The notes: generated by a model from the letters alone, not told the origin. 27,486 bases of DNA from Fibrobacter sp. UBA4373 (GCA_002390045.1 DGSB01000057.1:1-27486); one strand, 5' to 3'. Positions 14,314 through 22,426 are shown, numbered from the stretch's first letter. Translations and numbers: made by a program.

Positions 14314-15792
14314 ATGAAAATGAATAAACATTTATTAACTCTAGTTGTGATGGGGTCTGCAATCGCTTTTGCGGAACCGCTTTCGCTGCAAGATGCAATG
14401 CAGAAGGCGAAGCAGAAAAATCCCCAGCTGGTTGCGAGCAAAACCCATATTGAAAAGGCGGAAGCGCAAAAGACTTCGGCTCGTTCCCTTTTTATGCCAA
14501 AGCTTTCGATTTCCGGCAAGGTGACGAAAATCGATGATGACATCACAATCGATCTGGGCGACATGCGCACGGCAATTCTCGGGTCGAATTACGCTTCGAC
14601 TTATACAAGCGTTTACGCTTTGGCGAGTCAGCAGTATGCGGCATATGGCGACGAAGGGCAGGCGATGGCAAAGACCGCTGCTGCTACGGCGGCGTCTCAA
14701 GGCCAGCAGACTTTAGCTTCGCAGATGCCAGAAGACAAGTTCAGGGTCAAAGTTCAAGACGACCTGTTTTTCAATGCGACAGCGACTCTCGTTTGGCCGA
14801 TTTTCACGGGCGGTAAAATCTATTCCGCCTACAAGGCTTCGACGGAAAATGTAGAAGCGGAAAAGGCGGCTTATAACTTGGTCGAAAACTCCGTGATGAT
14901 GGAAGTTTGTACGCGCTATTTTACGGTTCATCTGGCCGAAGAAATGGTGGCACTCCGCACGGAAGCTTATACCACGATCCAAGCGCACGTGGAACAGGCG
15001 AAAAAGCTTGAAGAAGGCGGTCAGATTTCGCGCGCGGAACGGTTGCGTGCCGAAGTCGCTTTTGTGGAAGCGGAAACGGAAAAGGGGAATGCCGAAAGAG
15101 ATCTTTCCTTGGCCCGACTCGCCCTGGCGAATACGCTCGGAGAAACCGATACGGCTCTCACCACGATAACTTCCCTGGAACCGAAGGATCTTTCGGAATC
15201 TCTCGAAAGCTACAAGAAACGCGCAGTGGAAAATTACCCCGGCATGAAGCAGCTGGAACAGGCGAAAAAGCGCAGCGAACGCGCCGTGACCGCGGCACGG
15301 GGCGATTTCTTCCCGACAGTCGCGCTTTTTGGCAAAAAGGAACTTTATACCAGGGATCTGACGATTCTTGAACCGGAATGGGCTGTGGGCGTCGTCGCGG
15401 AATGGAATATTTTCCATGGTGGCGAAACGGCGGGTAAAGTGGCCGAAGCCAAAGCGACGGAACATGAAGTCTTAAGTTTGCAGCATCAGGCGGTGCAGAA
15501 TCTTTCGCTGCTCGTGGAAAAGCGTTACCGCGAATATCAGCATGCGAAGGGCCGTATTGAATCGCTCAAGAAAACGGAAGAGCTTGCCAAGGAATCCTTG
15601 GAAGACCAGCAAAAGGCTTTTAATGCGGGCATGGGAACGAGTCTCGATGTCGTCGACGCGCAGCTTTCGCTGGAACGCCTTCGCATTGCCATGCTCAAGG
15701 CGAATTTTGATGCGACGATGGCCCTAGCGGGGCTTTTAGAAACGTGTGGCCAAGTGGAAAAGATTCAAGATTATCTGGAGAGTGGAAAATGA
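14314..15792 (+). CDS. TolC-like outer membrane efflux protein
   Basis: A 492-residue outer membrane factor. It has a signal peptide (HLLTLVVMGSAIAFA, cleavage before EPLSLQ) and the opening LSLQDAMQKAKQKNPQLVASK, typical of this family, whose trimers form the exit duct of tripartite exporters. Long alpha-helical coiled segments follow (about 190-280 and 370-470). A repeat of the first half is seen in the second half (YREYQHAKGRIESLKKTEELAKE; MGTSLDVVDAQLSL, a hallmark of the family). Residues about 75-130 hold an Ala/Gln/Tyr-rich insertion. The start could be ATG 14314 or ATG 14320; neither has a clear ribosome site. The stop overlaps the next start (ATGA), showing translational coupling. 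Confidence 0.9.
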   Translation: MKMNKHLLTLVVMGSAIAFAEPLSLQDAMQKAKQKNPQLVASKTHIEKAEAQKTSARSLFMPKLSISGKVTKIDDDITIDLGDMRTAILGSNYASTYTSVYALASQQYAAYGDEGQAMAKTAAATAASQGQQTLASQMPEDKFRVKVQDDLFFNATATLVWPIFTGGKIYSAYKASTENVEAEKAAYNLVENSVMMEVCTRYFTVHLAEEMVALRTEAYTTIQAHVEQAKKLEEGGQISRAERLRAEVAFVEAETEKGNAERDLSLARLALANTLGETDTALTTITSLEPKDLSESLESYKKRAVENYPGMKQLEQAKKRSERAVTAARGDFFPTVALFGKKELYTRDLTILEPEWAVGVVAEWNIFHGGETAGKVAEAKATEHEVLSLQHQAVQNLSLLVEKRYREYQHAKGRIESLKKTEELAKESLEDQQKAFNAGMGTSLDVVDAQLSLERLRIAMLKANFDATMALAGLLETCGQVEKIQDYLESGK

Positions 15793-16778
15793 AAAAGATT
15801 CCGGCATTTTTGACGTTGTTGATGATTGTGGCGCTGCTTGTCGCAGCGTTTGTAACGATTCGGAATTTTGCGATTTCTCCTAAACCGGAATATTTGCAGG
15901 GGCAGATGGAAGCCCGCCGGGTGATGGTTGCGGGGAAGCTTCCGGGACGTATCAGTTCGATCGTGGTACATGAAGGCGACAACGTAACGAAGGGCGATAT
16001 CATCGCCGAAATTTCGAGCCCGGAAGTCGAAGCGAAAAAGATTCAAGCCGAAGGCGCGTACAAAGCTGCCCAAGCTCAGGCGAAAAAGGCAAAGAATGGA
16101 GCCCGTTCTGAACAGATCGATGCGGCGAAGGCTGTGCTTTCCCGTGCGGAACAGGCGGCAAATCTTGCCAAGACGACCTACGAACGTGTGCAGAAGCTTT
16201 ACGACGAAGGCGTGCTCCCTGTGCAGAAACGCGATGAAGCGGAAACCCAGATGAATGCGGCCAAGGCGCAGGTCGAAGCGGCCAAGGCTCAGTACACTCA
16301 AGCGGTGAATGGTGCCCGCGAAGAAGATAAGGCTGCGGCAAATGCTCTTGTTTTGCAGGCTGACGGTGCAAAGGCAGAAGTCAAGGCTTATCTGGATGAA
16401 ACTCGGATTGTCGCACCGATTACGGGCGAAGTGACCCTGAAAATTTCGGAAGAAGGGGAAGTCGTCGGTGCGGGAATGCCTGTCGTGGCCATTACGGATT
16501 TAAAGGACGCTTGGGCGGTTTTCAATGTTCGTGAAGATGATTTGAAAAACATTCAAAAGGGCAAAGTTTTTGAATTGAAGGTCCCGGCGCTTGATAAGAC
16601 GATTCCTATGGAAGTCTTTTACATTGCAAGTGCAGGCAATTATGCGGTTTGGAAGAGCAGCAAGGAAAGCGGAGGTTTTGACCTGAAAACGTTCGAAATC
16701 CGCTTGCGCCCGCAGTCGCCTGTGGCGGGACTTCGCCCGGGCATGACCGTTCTTTGGGACCGTAACTCGGAGAAGTAA
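15789..16778 (+). CDS. HlyD-family periplasmic adaptor (membrane fusion protein)
   Basis: A 329-residue adaptor linking an inner-membrane transporter to the TolC-like channel. One N-terminal membrane anchor (about 5-25) is followed by a split lipoyl-like domain (GKLPGRISSIVVHEGDNVTKG, then ITGEVTLKISEEGEVVGAG near 215-235). Between these is an Ala/Lys/Glu-rich coiled-coil hairpin (about 75-200) containing QKRDEAETQMNAAKAQVEAA. A beta-barrel domain follows (WAVFNVREDD...) and then LRPGMTVLWD, which matches the 'L-x-P-G-M' end motif. The start overlaps the TolC stop by 4 nt, and the permease gene begins 1 nt after the stop. It is most like the YhiI/YbhG type that works with ABC-2 permeases. Confidence 0.92.
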   Translation: MKKIPAFLTLLMIVALLVAAFVTIRNFAISPKPEYLQGQMEARRVMVAGKLPGRISSIVVHEGDNVTKGDIIAEISSPEVEAKKIQAEGAYKAAQAQAKKAKNGARSEQIDAAKAVLSRAEQAANLAKTTYERVQKLYDEGVLPVQKRDEAETQMNAAKAQVEAAKAQYTQAVNGAREEDKAAANALVLQADGAKAEVKAYLDETRIVAPITGEVTLKISEEGEVVGAGMPVVAITDLKDAWAVFNVREDDLKNIQKGKVFELKVPALDKTIPMEVFYIASAGNYAVWKSSKESGGFDLKTFEIRLRPQSPVAGLRPGMTVLWDRNSEK

Positions 16779-16779
16779 G

Positions 16780-17910
16780 TTGCTCCGGAATATTTGGGCA
16801 GTTTCCCGGAATGCGTATTGGAGAAAGGACTTTCCCCTAGTCCTTCTTCTGTTCATTTTTCCGATTGCGCTTTGCAGCTTGATGATTTCCATGTTTTCGG
16901 CGGAGTCGCCGTATGATCTTCCGATTGGAGTTGTTGCGGAAGGCGGTGGGGAACTTCAGGGAAAACTTTTGCGCGCCATCGATGCGACGAAGACTTCCGA
17001 AATTACTTTGCGCTGTAAGGATATTTCGGAATGTTCCTCGGCAATGCGGAAAGGGGATATTCTTGCCTTTGTTTACATTCCGCACGATTTGGAACGGCAT
17101 GCGGTTCGATTAGAAGCGCCTGCGGTTACGGTTTATACCAATGGACAGTCCCTTTTAACGAGCAAACTGATCACGAACGATATTCGCGTGGCTGTGGCGA
17201 CTGTCGGGGCTGTCCTTGTCAAGAATACGATTCAAAATCCGATCGGTGTGGAATTGCACATTGTGGGAAATCCGACAGGGAATTTTGAATATTTCCTGGG
17301 CATTGGACTTGTGATTGCGCTTTTTCACATTATCGCGATGCTTTTGGGGGCGTATCTGTATGCGTTCCCGGTTCGCGAAAAAGAAGTGGGCAAATGGCTT
17401 TCGCTTTCGGGAAATTCGATTGTCGTCGCTTATTTGGGCAGGCTTTGGCCCGGCGTGCTGATATTGGGTTCCGAACTCATGGGAATGCTCGCCATTGTGC
17501 GAAGTGGAATGCCTGCAATCGAAACAATCGATAAGGTCGTGCTTTATGGCGGAGGCTACTTGATGGTCGCTGTCTGCATGGCGATTGGGGCTTCTTTTGT
17601 GGGAATTGTCGGAGAAATGCGCATTGCGCTTAGCGCTGCGGCGGTTGTCGGAGGCCCGGCGTTCGCATTTTGTGGGCAAACGTTCCCAGTGTTTGCGATG
17701 CCGCTTGTGATTCGCTGCTGGACATTTATTTTGCCGATTACGCAGATGATGCAATTACAGTCTGCCTTCTTCTTTGGACATTTAGGGATTGTCCGCGCGT
17801 TCCATGCCTTTGAAATCCTCGCGATCTTTTTTGTGTTCTGGTCGCTAGTCGCCATTTTTACATTGGGAGCGCGTTTACCGCGTTGCGTGAAAAAAGAGGA
17901 GGCTGAATGA
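16780..17910 (+). CDS. ABC-2 type transporter permease (first of pair)
   Basis: A 376-residue inner-membrane protein. TM1 is near residues 18-38, and a periplasmic domain of about 130 residues follows (YDLPIGVVAEGG...AVTVYTNGQSLLTSKLITNDI). Then come about five hydrophobic helices in the C-terminal half. This is the layout of the ABC-2/YhhJ-YbhS family (ABC2_membrane_3). It begins with TTG at 16780, 1 nt after the HlyD stop and behind GGAG. I saw no Walker motif in the protein, and no ATPase gene is adjacent. Its stop overlaps the next permease start by 4 nt (ATGA). It probably forms a heterodimer with that protein for drug or envelope-compound export; the substrate is unknown. Confidence 0.85.
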   Translation: MLRNIWAVSRNAYWRKDFPLVLLLFIFPIALCSLMISMFSAESPYDLPIGVVAEGGGELQGKLLRAIDATKTSEITLRCKDISECSSAMRKGDILAFVYIPHDLERHAVRLEAPAVTVYTNGQSLLTSKLITNDIRVAVATVGAVLVKNTIQNPIGVELHIVGNPTGNFEYFLGIGLVIALFHIIAMLLGAYLYAFPVREKEVGKWLSLSGNSIVVAYLGRLWPGVLILGSELMGMLAIVRSGMPAIETIDKVVLYGGGYLMVAVCMAIGASFVGIVGEMRIALSAAAVVGGPAFAFCGQTFPVFAMPLVIRCWTFILPITQMMQLQSAFFFGHLGIVRAFHAFEILAIFFVFWSLVAIFTLGARLPRCVKKEEAE

Positions 17911-19133
17911 TGTTCCGCATGATAGACCTTCTTTTTAAGGTAACGCTTACCGAATGGAAAGCCTTTGCGAAAGATCCTGCGGTGATGCTGATCGTTTTCT
18001 TTGGCGTTGTCTTTTATGCGTTTTACTATCCATATCCCTATAAAAATCAGGTGGCAAATAAAGCGCCTGCTGCCATTGTGGATTTGGATCATTCCGCGAT
18101 GTCGCACCAGATTATTCGTGCGGCTTCTGCAATGCAGGAAGATACGATTGTTGCCGTTTATGAAAATGAACTGGAAGCGCAGCAGGCTTTGGCGGACGAA
18201 AAGATTTATGGCTACATGAAAATTCCGCAAGGCTTGGAAGCGGATCTTCGCAAGGGGCAGAATGCTTCTGTCGGCATTTACTGCCATGGTGGATTTATTC
18301 TGCTGTACGGAAATGTGGCGACCGCCTTTACGACTGCAGCGATGTCGGTCGGCGCGACGACGCAGGTAAAGCGCATTGTGATGCAGGGGCATTCCCTTTC
18401 AGAGGCGATGGCGATTCGGGATCCGATTCCGACGCGGTTCTTTAGAATGTTCAACGCCTCGGGCGGCTATGGAATTTATGCGGTGAGTGCCGTGCTGATG
18501 ATTATTTTGCAGCAGACGCTTTTGGTGGCTGTGGGAGTGATGGGCGGCCCGCGTAAGAATCGCCATTTCAAAGTTTTTAAGGATAACGATGAAACGGAAG
18601 GCGCTCCGCTTTTGATCCGTTACTTTGGACGTTCTCTCGCTTATATTTTGCATTATTTGGTGGCGCTTTTCTTCTTTAAGTTTGTGATTTACCACGTGTT
18701 TGGATTCCCGGACCGCGGAAACATTGGCCTTGTCCTGTTGTTTGGCTTGCTCTTTTTTGGTGCCGTAGTGAATATGGGAATGTGGATTGCTCAATTTTTT
18801 AGACATCGAGAAACGGCGCTGCTGGTGTTCGCAAGCGTACCGATTTTTGTGGTGTTTGCTTCGGGATTTAGCTGGCCGTCGGGGAATATGCCTCGTGCAA
18901 TTCAAATGATCGCGGCCTTTATTCCGTCAACCTATGCGATTCCTGCGTGGCTTTCGATTCAGAATATCGGGGCGAATTTCCAGGAAGTTTCACACAACCT
19001 GATTTGGCTTTTTGAACTTTCCGTCTTTTATCTTTTCCTCGGGCTTATCCATGCCAAGCGGGAAGATCTTTTAGGACGCGTCATCTGGAGAGCGAAAAAG
19101 CTTCGTCACAGATGGCGTCGCAGGGAACTTTGA
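17907..19133 (+). CDS. ABC-2 type transporter permease (second of pair)
   Basis: A 408-residue protein with the same plan as the preceding permease: TM1 about 24-45 (VMLIVFFGVVFYAFYYPYPY), a periplasmic domain (PAAIVDLDHSAMSHQIIRAA... and GIYCHGGFILLYGNVATAFT), then about five more membrane helices. The C-terminus is very basic (RRAKKLRHRWRRREL-like), so it is cytoplasmic. A strong ribosome site (GAGGAGG) precedes the tandem ATGs at 17907. The first in-frame methionine is used, overlapping the previous stop. It is the last gene of the export set. The convergent GNAT gene ends 9 nt away, and I see no terminator between. Confidence 0.85.
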   Translation: MMFRMIDLLFKVTLTEWKAFAKDPAVMLIVFFGVVFYAFYYPYPYKNQVANKAPAAIVDLDHSAMSHQIIRAASAMQEDTIVAVYENELEAQQALADEKIYGYMKIPQGLEADLRKGQNASVGIYCHGGFILLYGNVATAFTTAAMSVGATTQVKRIVMQGHSLSEAMAIRDPIPTRFFRMFNASGGYGIYAVSAVLMIILQQTLLVAVGVMGGPRKNRHFKVFKDNDETEGAPLLIRYFGRSLAYILHYLVALFFFKFVIYHVFGFPDRGNIGLVLLFGLLFFGAVVNMGMWIAQFFRHRETALLVFASVPIFVVFASGFSWPSGNMPRAIQMIAAFIPSTYAIPAWLSIQNIGANFQEVSHNLIWLFELSVFYLFLGLIHAKREDLLGRVIWRAKKLRHRWRRREL

Positions 19134-19142
19134 TTTTAAAAA

Positions 19143-19487
19143 TTAGGACCGTTTGATTCCGCAGGCGGGCCCGCCAAGGTTCGCCGCTTTTTCGTCTTCC
19201 TTCTGAGGGTCGGCAAGGATTCCTTCGAATTCCTTGTGACGGCTAAACCAGCGGATTGCGTAAGAGCAGGTAAGGACCGCTTTTTTTCCGCTGTCCTGGA
19301 TTTTTTTGGCCGCAGAAACGGTAAGCTTTTCGGCGATACCCTGACCGCGCAAGGAGGGATCCACTTCGGTATGGGTAATTTCGACAAGGTTTTCTCCGAT
19401 GCTTGGAAAATCAATGACGGCAAGCGTTTTGCCGTTTTCGTCTTCTGCCCAGATTTTATTTTCGGATTCTTTCCAGTTCAAATTCAT
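19143..19487 (-). CDS. Small GNAT-family N-acetyltransferase (YjdJ-like)
   Basis: A 114-residue protein with the acetyl-CoA binding segment VDPSLRGQGIAEKL (motif R-x-x-G-x-A, about residues 42-55), a preceding beta strand (VEITHTEV) and a second motif, KKAVLTCSYAIRWFSRHKEF, typical of the short YjdJ/Gtn10-like GNAT group. Its short length, compared with usual 150-residue GNATs, fits that group. The substrate is not predictable. The ATG at 19487 follows GAGGAT. It is separated from yidC by a terminator, so it has its own promoter in the AT-rich 19500-19525 stretch. It is convergent with the permease gene. Confidence 0.85.
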   Translation of the reverse strand: MNLNWKESENKIWAEDENGKTLAVIDFPSIGENLVEITHTEVDPSLRGQGIAEKLTVSAAKKIQDSGKKAVLTCSYAIRWFSRHKEFEGILADPQKEDEKAANLGGPACGIKRS

Positions 19488-19521
19488 GGGATCCTCGTCG
19501 GTTGATGTCCTATTTATAAAT

Positions 19522-19550
19522 AAAAAAAAGGACTGGCGAAAAGCCAGTCC
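19522..19550 (-). terminator. Intrinsic terminator of the rpmH-yidC cluster
   Basis: On the minus strand GGACTGGC (19550-19543) and GCCAGTCC (19537-19530) form a perfect 8-bp stem with a 5-nt loop, followed by eight T residues (19529-19522). It lies 22 nt after the yidC stop. Confidence 0.92.
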
Positions 19551-19571
19551 GAGTTTTCAAAGAAGGGAGAA

Positions 19572-21422
19572 TTACTTCTTCTTCACAATGACAGCGTCTT
19601 GGACTTTTTTGCCCTTGAGCTTGGTCGAACCCTGTTCTTCCATACGGCGGGAACGGTTCACGAGAGCGTACTGTCCAATGCCCCAGAGGTTCGAAACGAT
19701 CCAGTAGAGCACAAGGCCCGACGGCATCACGGCGCTGAAGAGGAACATCATGATCGGCATCATCCAGACCATCATCTTCTGCTGGGCAGGATCCGTCATC
19801 GAAGCCATGGACTGCTTTGTCTGGAAGTAAGTCGTAAACACCATCACGATCGGGAGAATCGCAATACCGTCCGGCATTACGAACGGAATCGTGATGCCGT
19901 TCCAAATCACGTCGGAGCGAGAAAGGTCTGTAATCCAGCCCATGAACGGCTGACCGCGAAGTTCAATCGCGCGACCGAACACCATGAAGAGACCGAAGAA
20001 CACCGGCATCTGGATGAGCATCGGGAGACATCCGCCTGTGCAAGATGCCATCGGGTTTACGCCGTTCTTTGCATACAGTTCCATAATCGCGGCCTGCTTC
20101 TTCTGCGGATCGCTACGGTACTTCACATTGATTTCGTCGAGCTGCGGTTTAAGCTTGCTCATGCCGCGAGTGGAGCGGAGCTGCTTTAAGGTGAGCGGTG
20201 TCGTAATGGAACGGACGACGATCGTCAAGAGGATAATGCCCACGCCGTAGTTCGGAATAATCGAGTAGAAGAACTTGAGGAGCCAGAGGAGGAATCCGCA
20301 GATGGCGACGAACCAGACGTCGGCACCGCACCATGTCCAACCGCTCACGATAATCTTTTCGAATCCGAGATCGAAGCTCTTGATTTCGCTCCAGTTGAGC
20401 GGAAGAATCATAAAGTCGAAGTCGATTGTCGCATTGTCATTCATGTAATCGGAAAGCTTAATGCGGTAGGTTCCCGGATCCTTCGCATTTTCTTCGTTCG
20501 TGTCGAAGTGCTCTGCGGAAAGGGTCGCTTCGGAAGCTTCCGGATATTTGATGACCGCTGCCACATACTTGCGGCGCATACCGGCCCAAAGGATCTTACC
20601 GTCTTTTTCGTTGAACTTTTCCTTGTCGCGGACCGTTTCGCGTTCCACGCTGTACATGTCGTTAAAGATCACTTCACTGAAGAAGTAAGCGCCCCCGCCA
20701 AAGCTTCTGCCCTTCGGGAATGCTTCCGTTTCCTTCATACCGCCGTCCCAGATGATTTCGTAATCGTTCGGGCGGAAACCTTCGAACTTCACCGACTGCT
20801 GGATCGAAACGCCTTCCTTGGTGAAGCTGTAAACGCGAATGACCTTGTTACCGTTCGGATCGCTGAAGGTGAATGCGAGGGATTTGTCACTGTCGACGAG
20901 AATCTTGTCCGGTGTGTTTTCCGGAAGAGCAAAGAGCTGATTGGAAAGGTCCACTCCGTCAATCTTTAAACCGAGGGCGCCTTTGGACGTATCGGAAATG
21001 ATTTCCGGGAAGTTGCCTGCGGAATCCGGGAGAGCTTTGACGACGATGCTCGAAATTTTACCGCCGAGATTGTCGAAGACCACGGAAAAGTGATCGTTTT
21101 CGACGGTCACCTTTTTGCGTTCGATCGGCTTCGGAGCTTGGGCGACTTTTGTCGAATCCTTTGCGGAATCGGCGATGGCGACTTCAGCAGGCTTGTTCGC
21201 TGCCGGAGCGAGCGTGGCCGGAGCAAGCTTTGCAGAATCGAGCGGCGAAAGTTCTGGGACTTTCAGCGAACCGGAACGAGCCTTTTGCGTTTGGGCCGTT
21301 TCTGCCTTCGCTCTTTGTGCGGCTGCCTGTTCTTCGGCGCGGCTGGTGGACATCGTCATCGACCATACGAAAAGGCCGACTAGGAGGATGAGACCGATAA
21401 GAGTGCTGGGTTTCATTTTCAT
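19572..21422 (-). CDS. yidC: Membrane protein insertase YidC
   Basis: Inserts and folds inner-membrane proteins, alone or with SecYEG. The 616-residue protein starts with a membrane helix (LIGLILLVGLFVWSM), then a Lys/Ala/Glu-rich stretch and a large periplasmic beta domain (about 100-345; for example VTVENDHFSVVFDNLGGKISSIVV). The five-helix core follows, with the conserved arginine in the hydrophobic groove (ILLTIVVRSITTPLTLKQL) and the cytoplasmic helical hairpin MSKLKPQLDEINVKYRSDP. The C-terminus is basic. ATG 21422 is preferred because the helix begins right after it and it follows the yidD stop by 2 nt; an in-frame ATG at 21479 overlaps yidD. It is the last gene of the rpmH cluster, before a strong terminator. 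Confidence 0.97.
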   Translation of the reverse strand: MKMKPSTLIGLILLVGLFVWSMTMSTSRAEEQAAAQRAKAETAQTQKARSGSLKVPELSPLDSAKLAPATLAPAANKPAEVAIADSAKDSTKVAQAPKPIERKKVTVENDHFSVVFDNLGGKISSIVVKALPDSAGNFPEIISDTSKGALGLKIDGVDLSNQLFALPENTPDKILVDSDKSLAFTFSDPNGNKVIRVYSFTKEGVSIQQSVKFEGFRPNDYEIIWDGGMKETEAFPKGRSFGGGAYFFSEVIFNDMYSVERETVRDKEKFNEKDGKILWAGMRRKYVAAVIKYPEASEATLSAEHFDTNEENAKDPGTYRIKLSDYMNDNATIDFDFMILPLNWSEIKSFDLGFEKIIVSGWTWCGADVWFVAICGFLLWLLKFFYSIIPNYGVGIILLTIVVRSITTPLTLKQLRSTRGMSKLKPQLDEINVKYRSDPQKKQAAIMELYAKNGVNPMASCTGGCLPMLIQMPVFFGLFMVFGRAIELRGQPFMGWITDLSRSDVIWNGITIPFVMPDGIAILPIVMVFTTYFQTKQSMASMTDPAQQKMMVWMMPIMMFLFSAVMPSGLVLYWIVSNLWGIGQYALVNRSRRMEEQGSTKLKGKKVQDAVIVKKK

Positions 21423-21424
21423 AG

Positions 21425-21664
21425 TTATTCTTTCTTTGGCGGGACCGGGTCGTAACCTCCCCGGCAAAAGGGATTGCAACGTAATATACGAAAAGCAGCA
21501 AGATAGAAACCTTTGAAGATTCCGTGCACGCGAATTGCTTCGATCGCGTACTCAGAACACGTCGGCGTGAATCTGCAGACTCCGTGGAAAAAATACGGAT
21601 GGACTTTTCGGTAAATACGGATGGGGAAGATGAGGGCTTCTTCCAGGGCGCGCTTGATGCTCAT
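21425..21664 (-). CDS. yidD: YidD, membrane protein insertion efficiency factor
   Basis: A 79-residue protein of the YidD family (usual length 70-90), which helps YidC-dependent insertion at the inner membrane. The diagnostic pattern is present: FHGVCRFTPTCSEYAIEAI, with the CxFxPTCSxYA core, and RILRCNPFCRGGYDPVP near the C-terminus. An amphipathic helix at the N-terminus probably binds the membrane. The ATG at 21664 overlaps the rnpA stop (ATGA), and yidC follows after 2 nt. The order rnpA-yidD-yidC is conserved in many bacteria. Confidence 0.96.
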   Translation of the reverse strand: MSIKRALEEALIFPIRIYRKVHPYFFHGVCRFTPTCSEYAIEAIRVHGIFKGFYLAAFRILRCNPFCRGGYDPVPPKKE

Positions 21665-21999
21665 AGCCAGCCCATTTTTTCAAAGAGCTTCTCGGCACTG
21701 CGATGCATGCGCTCCGAAGTCATTTCCCCTTCTTTGTCTTTGACGATAATCATTGCCCAAACGGGCGCAGGAACAGAACGCGCCTTCTCGAAGAAGATCG
21801 GGCGTAAAATACGACGGCAACGGTTCCTGTAAACGGCACTACCATTTTTTTTTCGTGCCAAAAAACAAAAACGACAAACCCCATCCGGGCTTTCGATCCA
21901 TTGCATCATCAAAGATGGTGAATGAACTCGTTTTCCGTGGTGGGCGATTTGTCGATAATCGGACTCGGACTCGAGTCTAAAAGAGCGAAGACTGGGAAT
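21661..21999 (-). CDS. rnpA: Ribonuclease P protein component, probable non-standard start
   Basis: The protein subunit of RNase P, which trims 5' ends of tRNAs. From an ATT at 21999 the product has 112 residues, a normal length. It opens with PSLRSFRLESESDYRQIAHH, continues with KRVHSPSLMM and reaches the conserved ARKKNGSAVYRNRCRRILR (RNR-type core) near residues 56-74. The frame is bounded upstream by a stop at 22017-22015. Between that stop and the first TTG (21912) there is no ATG, GTG or TTG. Starting at the TTG (83 residues) would remove the first helix and strand that form the family's N-terminus. TAAGG stands 6 nt before the ATT. rpmH ends 8 nt upstream, and yidD overlaps downstream. 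Confidence 0.82.
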   Translation of the reverse strand: MPSLRSFRLESESDYRQIAHHGKRVHSPSLMMQWIESPDGVCRFCFLARKKNGSAVYRNRCRRILRPIFFEKARSVPAPVWAMIIVKDKEGEMTSERMHRSAEKLFEKMGWL

Positions 22000-22007
22000 A
22001 CCTAGCC

Positions 22008-22163
22008 TTACTTCTTATAGATGGTGTCACTGACCGTGAGACGCTTACGGCCCTTGGCGCGGCGGCGGCTGAGAACAGCACGGCCCCAACGGTCTTCCAT
22101 ACGAGCGCGGAAGCCATGAGTATTGTGACGCTTGCGGTTGTGCGGCTGGAATGTTCTTTTCAT
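22008..22163 (-). CDS. rpmH: Ribosomal protein L34
   Basis: A 51-residue, very basic protein, read directly from the minus strand. It starts MKRTFQPHNRKR and continues HNTHGFRARM, GRAVLSRRRAKGRKRLTV, the classical L34 pattern. L34 is a component of the large ribosomal subunit. An AAAGG ribosome site precedes the ATG, and an inverted repeat lies further upstream in the leader. It is first in the rpmH-rnpA-yidD-yidC cluster and divergent from ahcY. It is below the length that many gene callers keep. Confidence 0.97.
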   Translation of the reverse strand: MKRTFQPHNRKRHNTHGFRARMEDRWGRAVLSRRRAKGRKRLTVSDTIYKK

Positions 22164-22178
22164 AGTTCTAAACCTTTA

Positions 22179-22195
22179 GGTAACAACACGTTACC
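22179..22195. promoter_or_regulatory. Perfect inverted repeat in the rpmH leader
   Basis: GGTAAC-AACAC-GTTACC forms a 6-bp hairpin directly upstream of the rpmH ribosome site (AAAGG, about 22177-22173). If transcription starts near the candidate promoter at 22220-22227, the hairpin lies in the 5' untranslated RNA, where it could control rpmH translation. Confidence 0.4.
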
Positions 22196-22219
22196 ATTGA
22201 AAAAACTTTTTTGGAGTCC

Positions 22220-22250
22220 CAAAAATAACAATATTTCGAAATTTCACAAG
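22220..22250 (-). promoter_or_regulatory. Candidate Bacteroidetes-type promoter for rpmH
   Basis: On the minus strand TATTTTTG (22227-22220) matches TAnnTTTG and is preceded at 19 nt by CTTG (22250-22247), a 3-of-4 match to TTTG. The predicted leader is about 50 nt. Confidence 0.4.
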
Positions 22251-22291
22251 GGAAGTCTCCGGCCCACCTCTACACAACGGGGTGGATTGCT

Positions 22292-22300
22292 TGTGGATAA
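22292..22300 (-). promoter_or_regulatory. Perfect DnaA box in the rpmH/ahcY gap
   Basis: TGTGGATAA on the plus strand is the reverse complement of the consensus DnaA box TTATCCACA. It sits in an AT-rich 263-bp gap next to rpmH, a gene often near the chromosomal origin. Nearby TGTGAATTT and TTGTGAAAA (22312-22326) are imperfect matches. One perfect box is not enough to call an origin, and no dnaA gene is seen in the window. Confidence 0.4.
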
Positions 22301-22381
22301 ATTGTTAAAAATGTGAATTTGTGAAAAAATCCGGAAAAATGGAATCGTTTGAGGCTTGTTGAAAAAGTTTATGCGTTTTTT

Positions 22382-22389
22382 TATATTTA
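22382..22389 (+). promoter_or_regulatory. Weak candidate promoter element for ahcY
   Basis: TATATTTA is one base off TAnnTTTG and also a fair -10. GTTG stands 20 nt upstream. It lies about 38 nt before the ahcY ATG. I see no conserved SAH-riboswitch sequence in this leader. Confidence 0.35.
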
Positions 22390-22426
22390 TGCATAAGATT
22401 TTTTGAAGACCATCCACGAGGATATT

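Noticed and set aside
22164..22426. SAH riboswitch before ahcY
   Set aside because: The conserved core of that riboswitch class is not seen in the leader.
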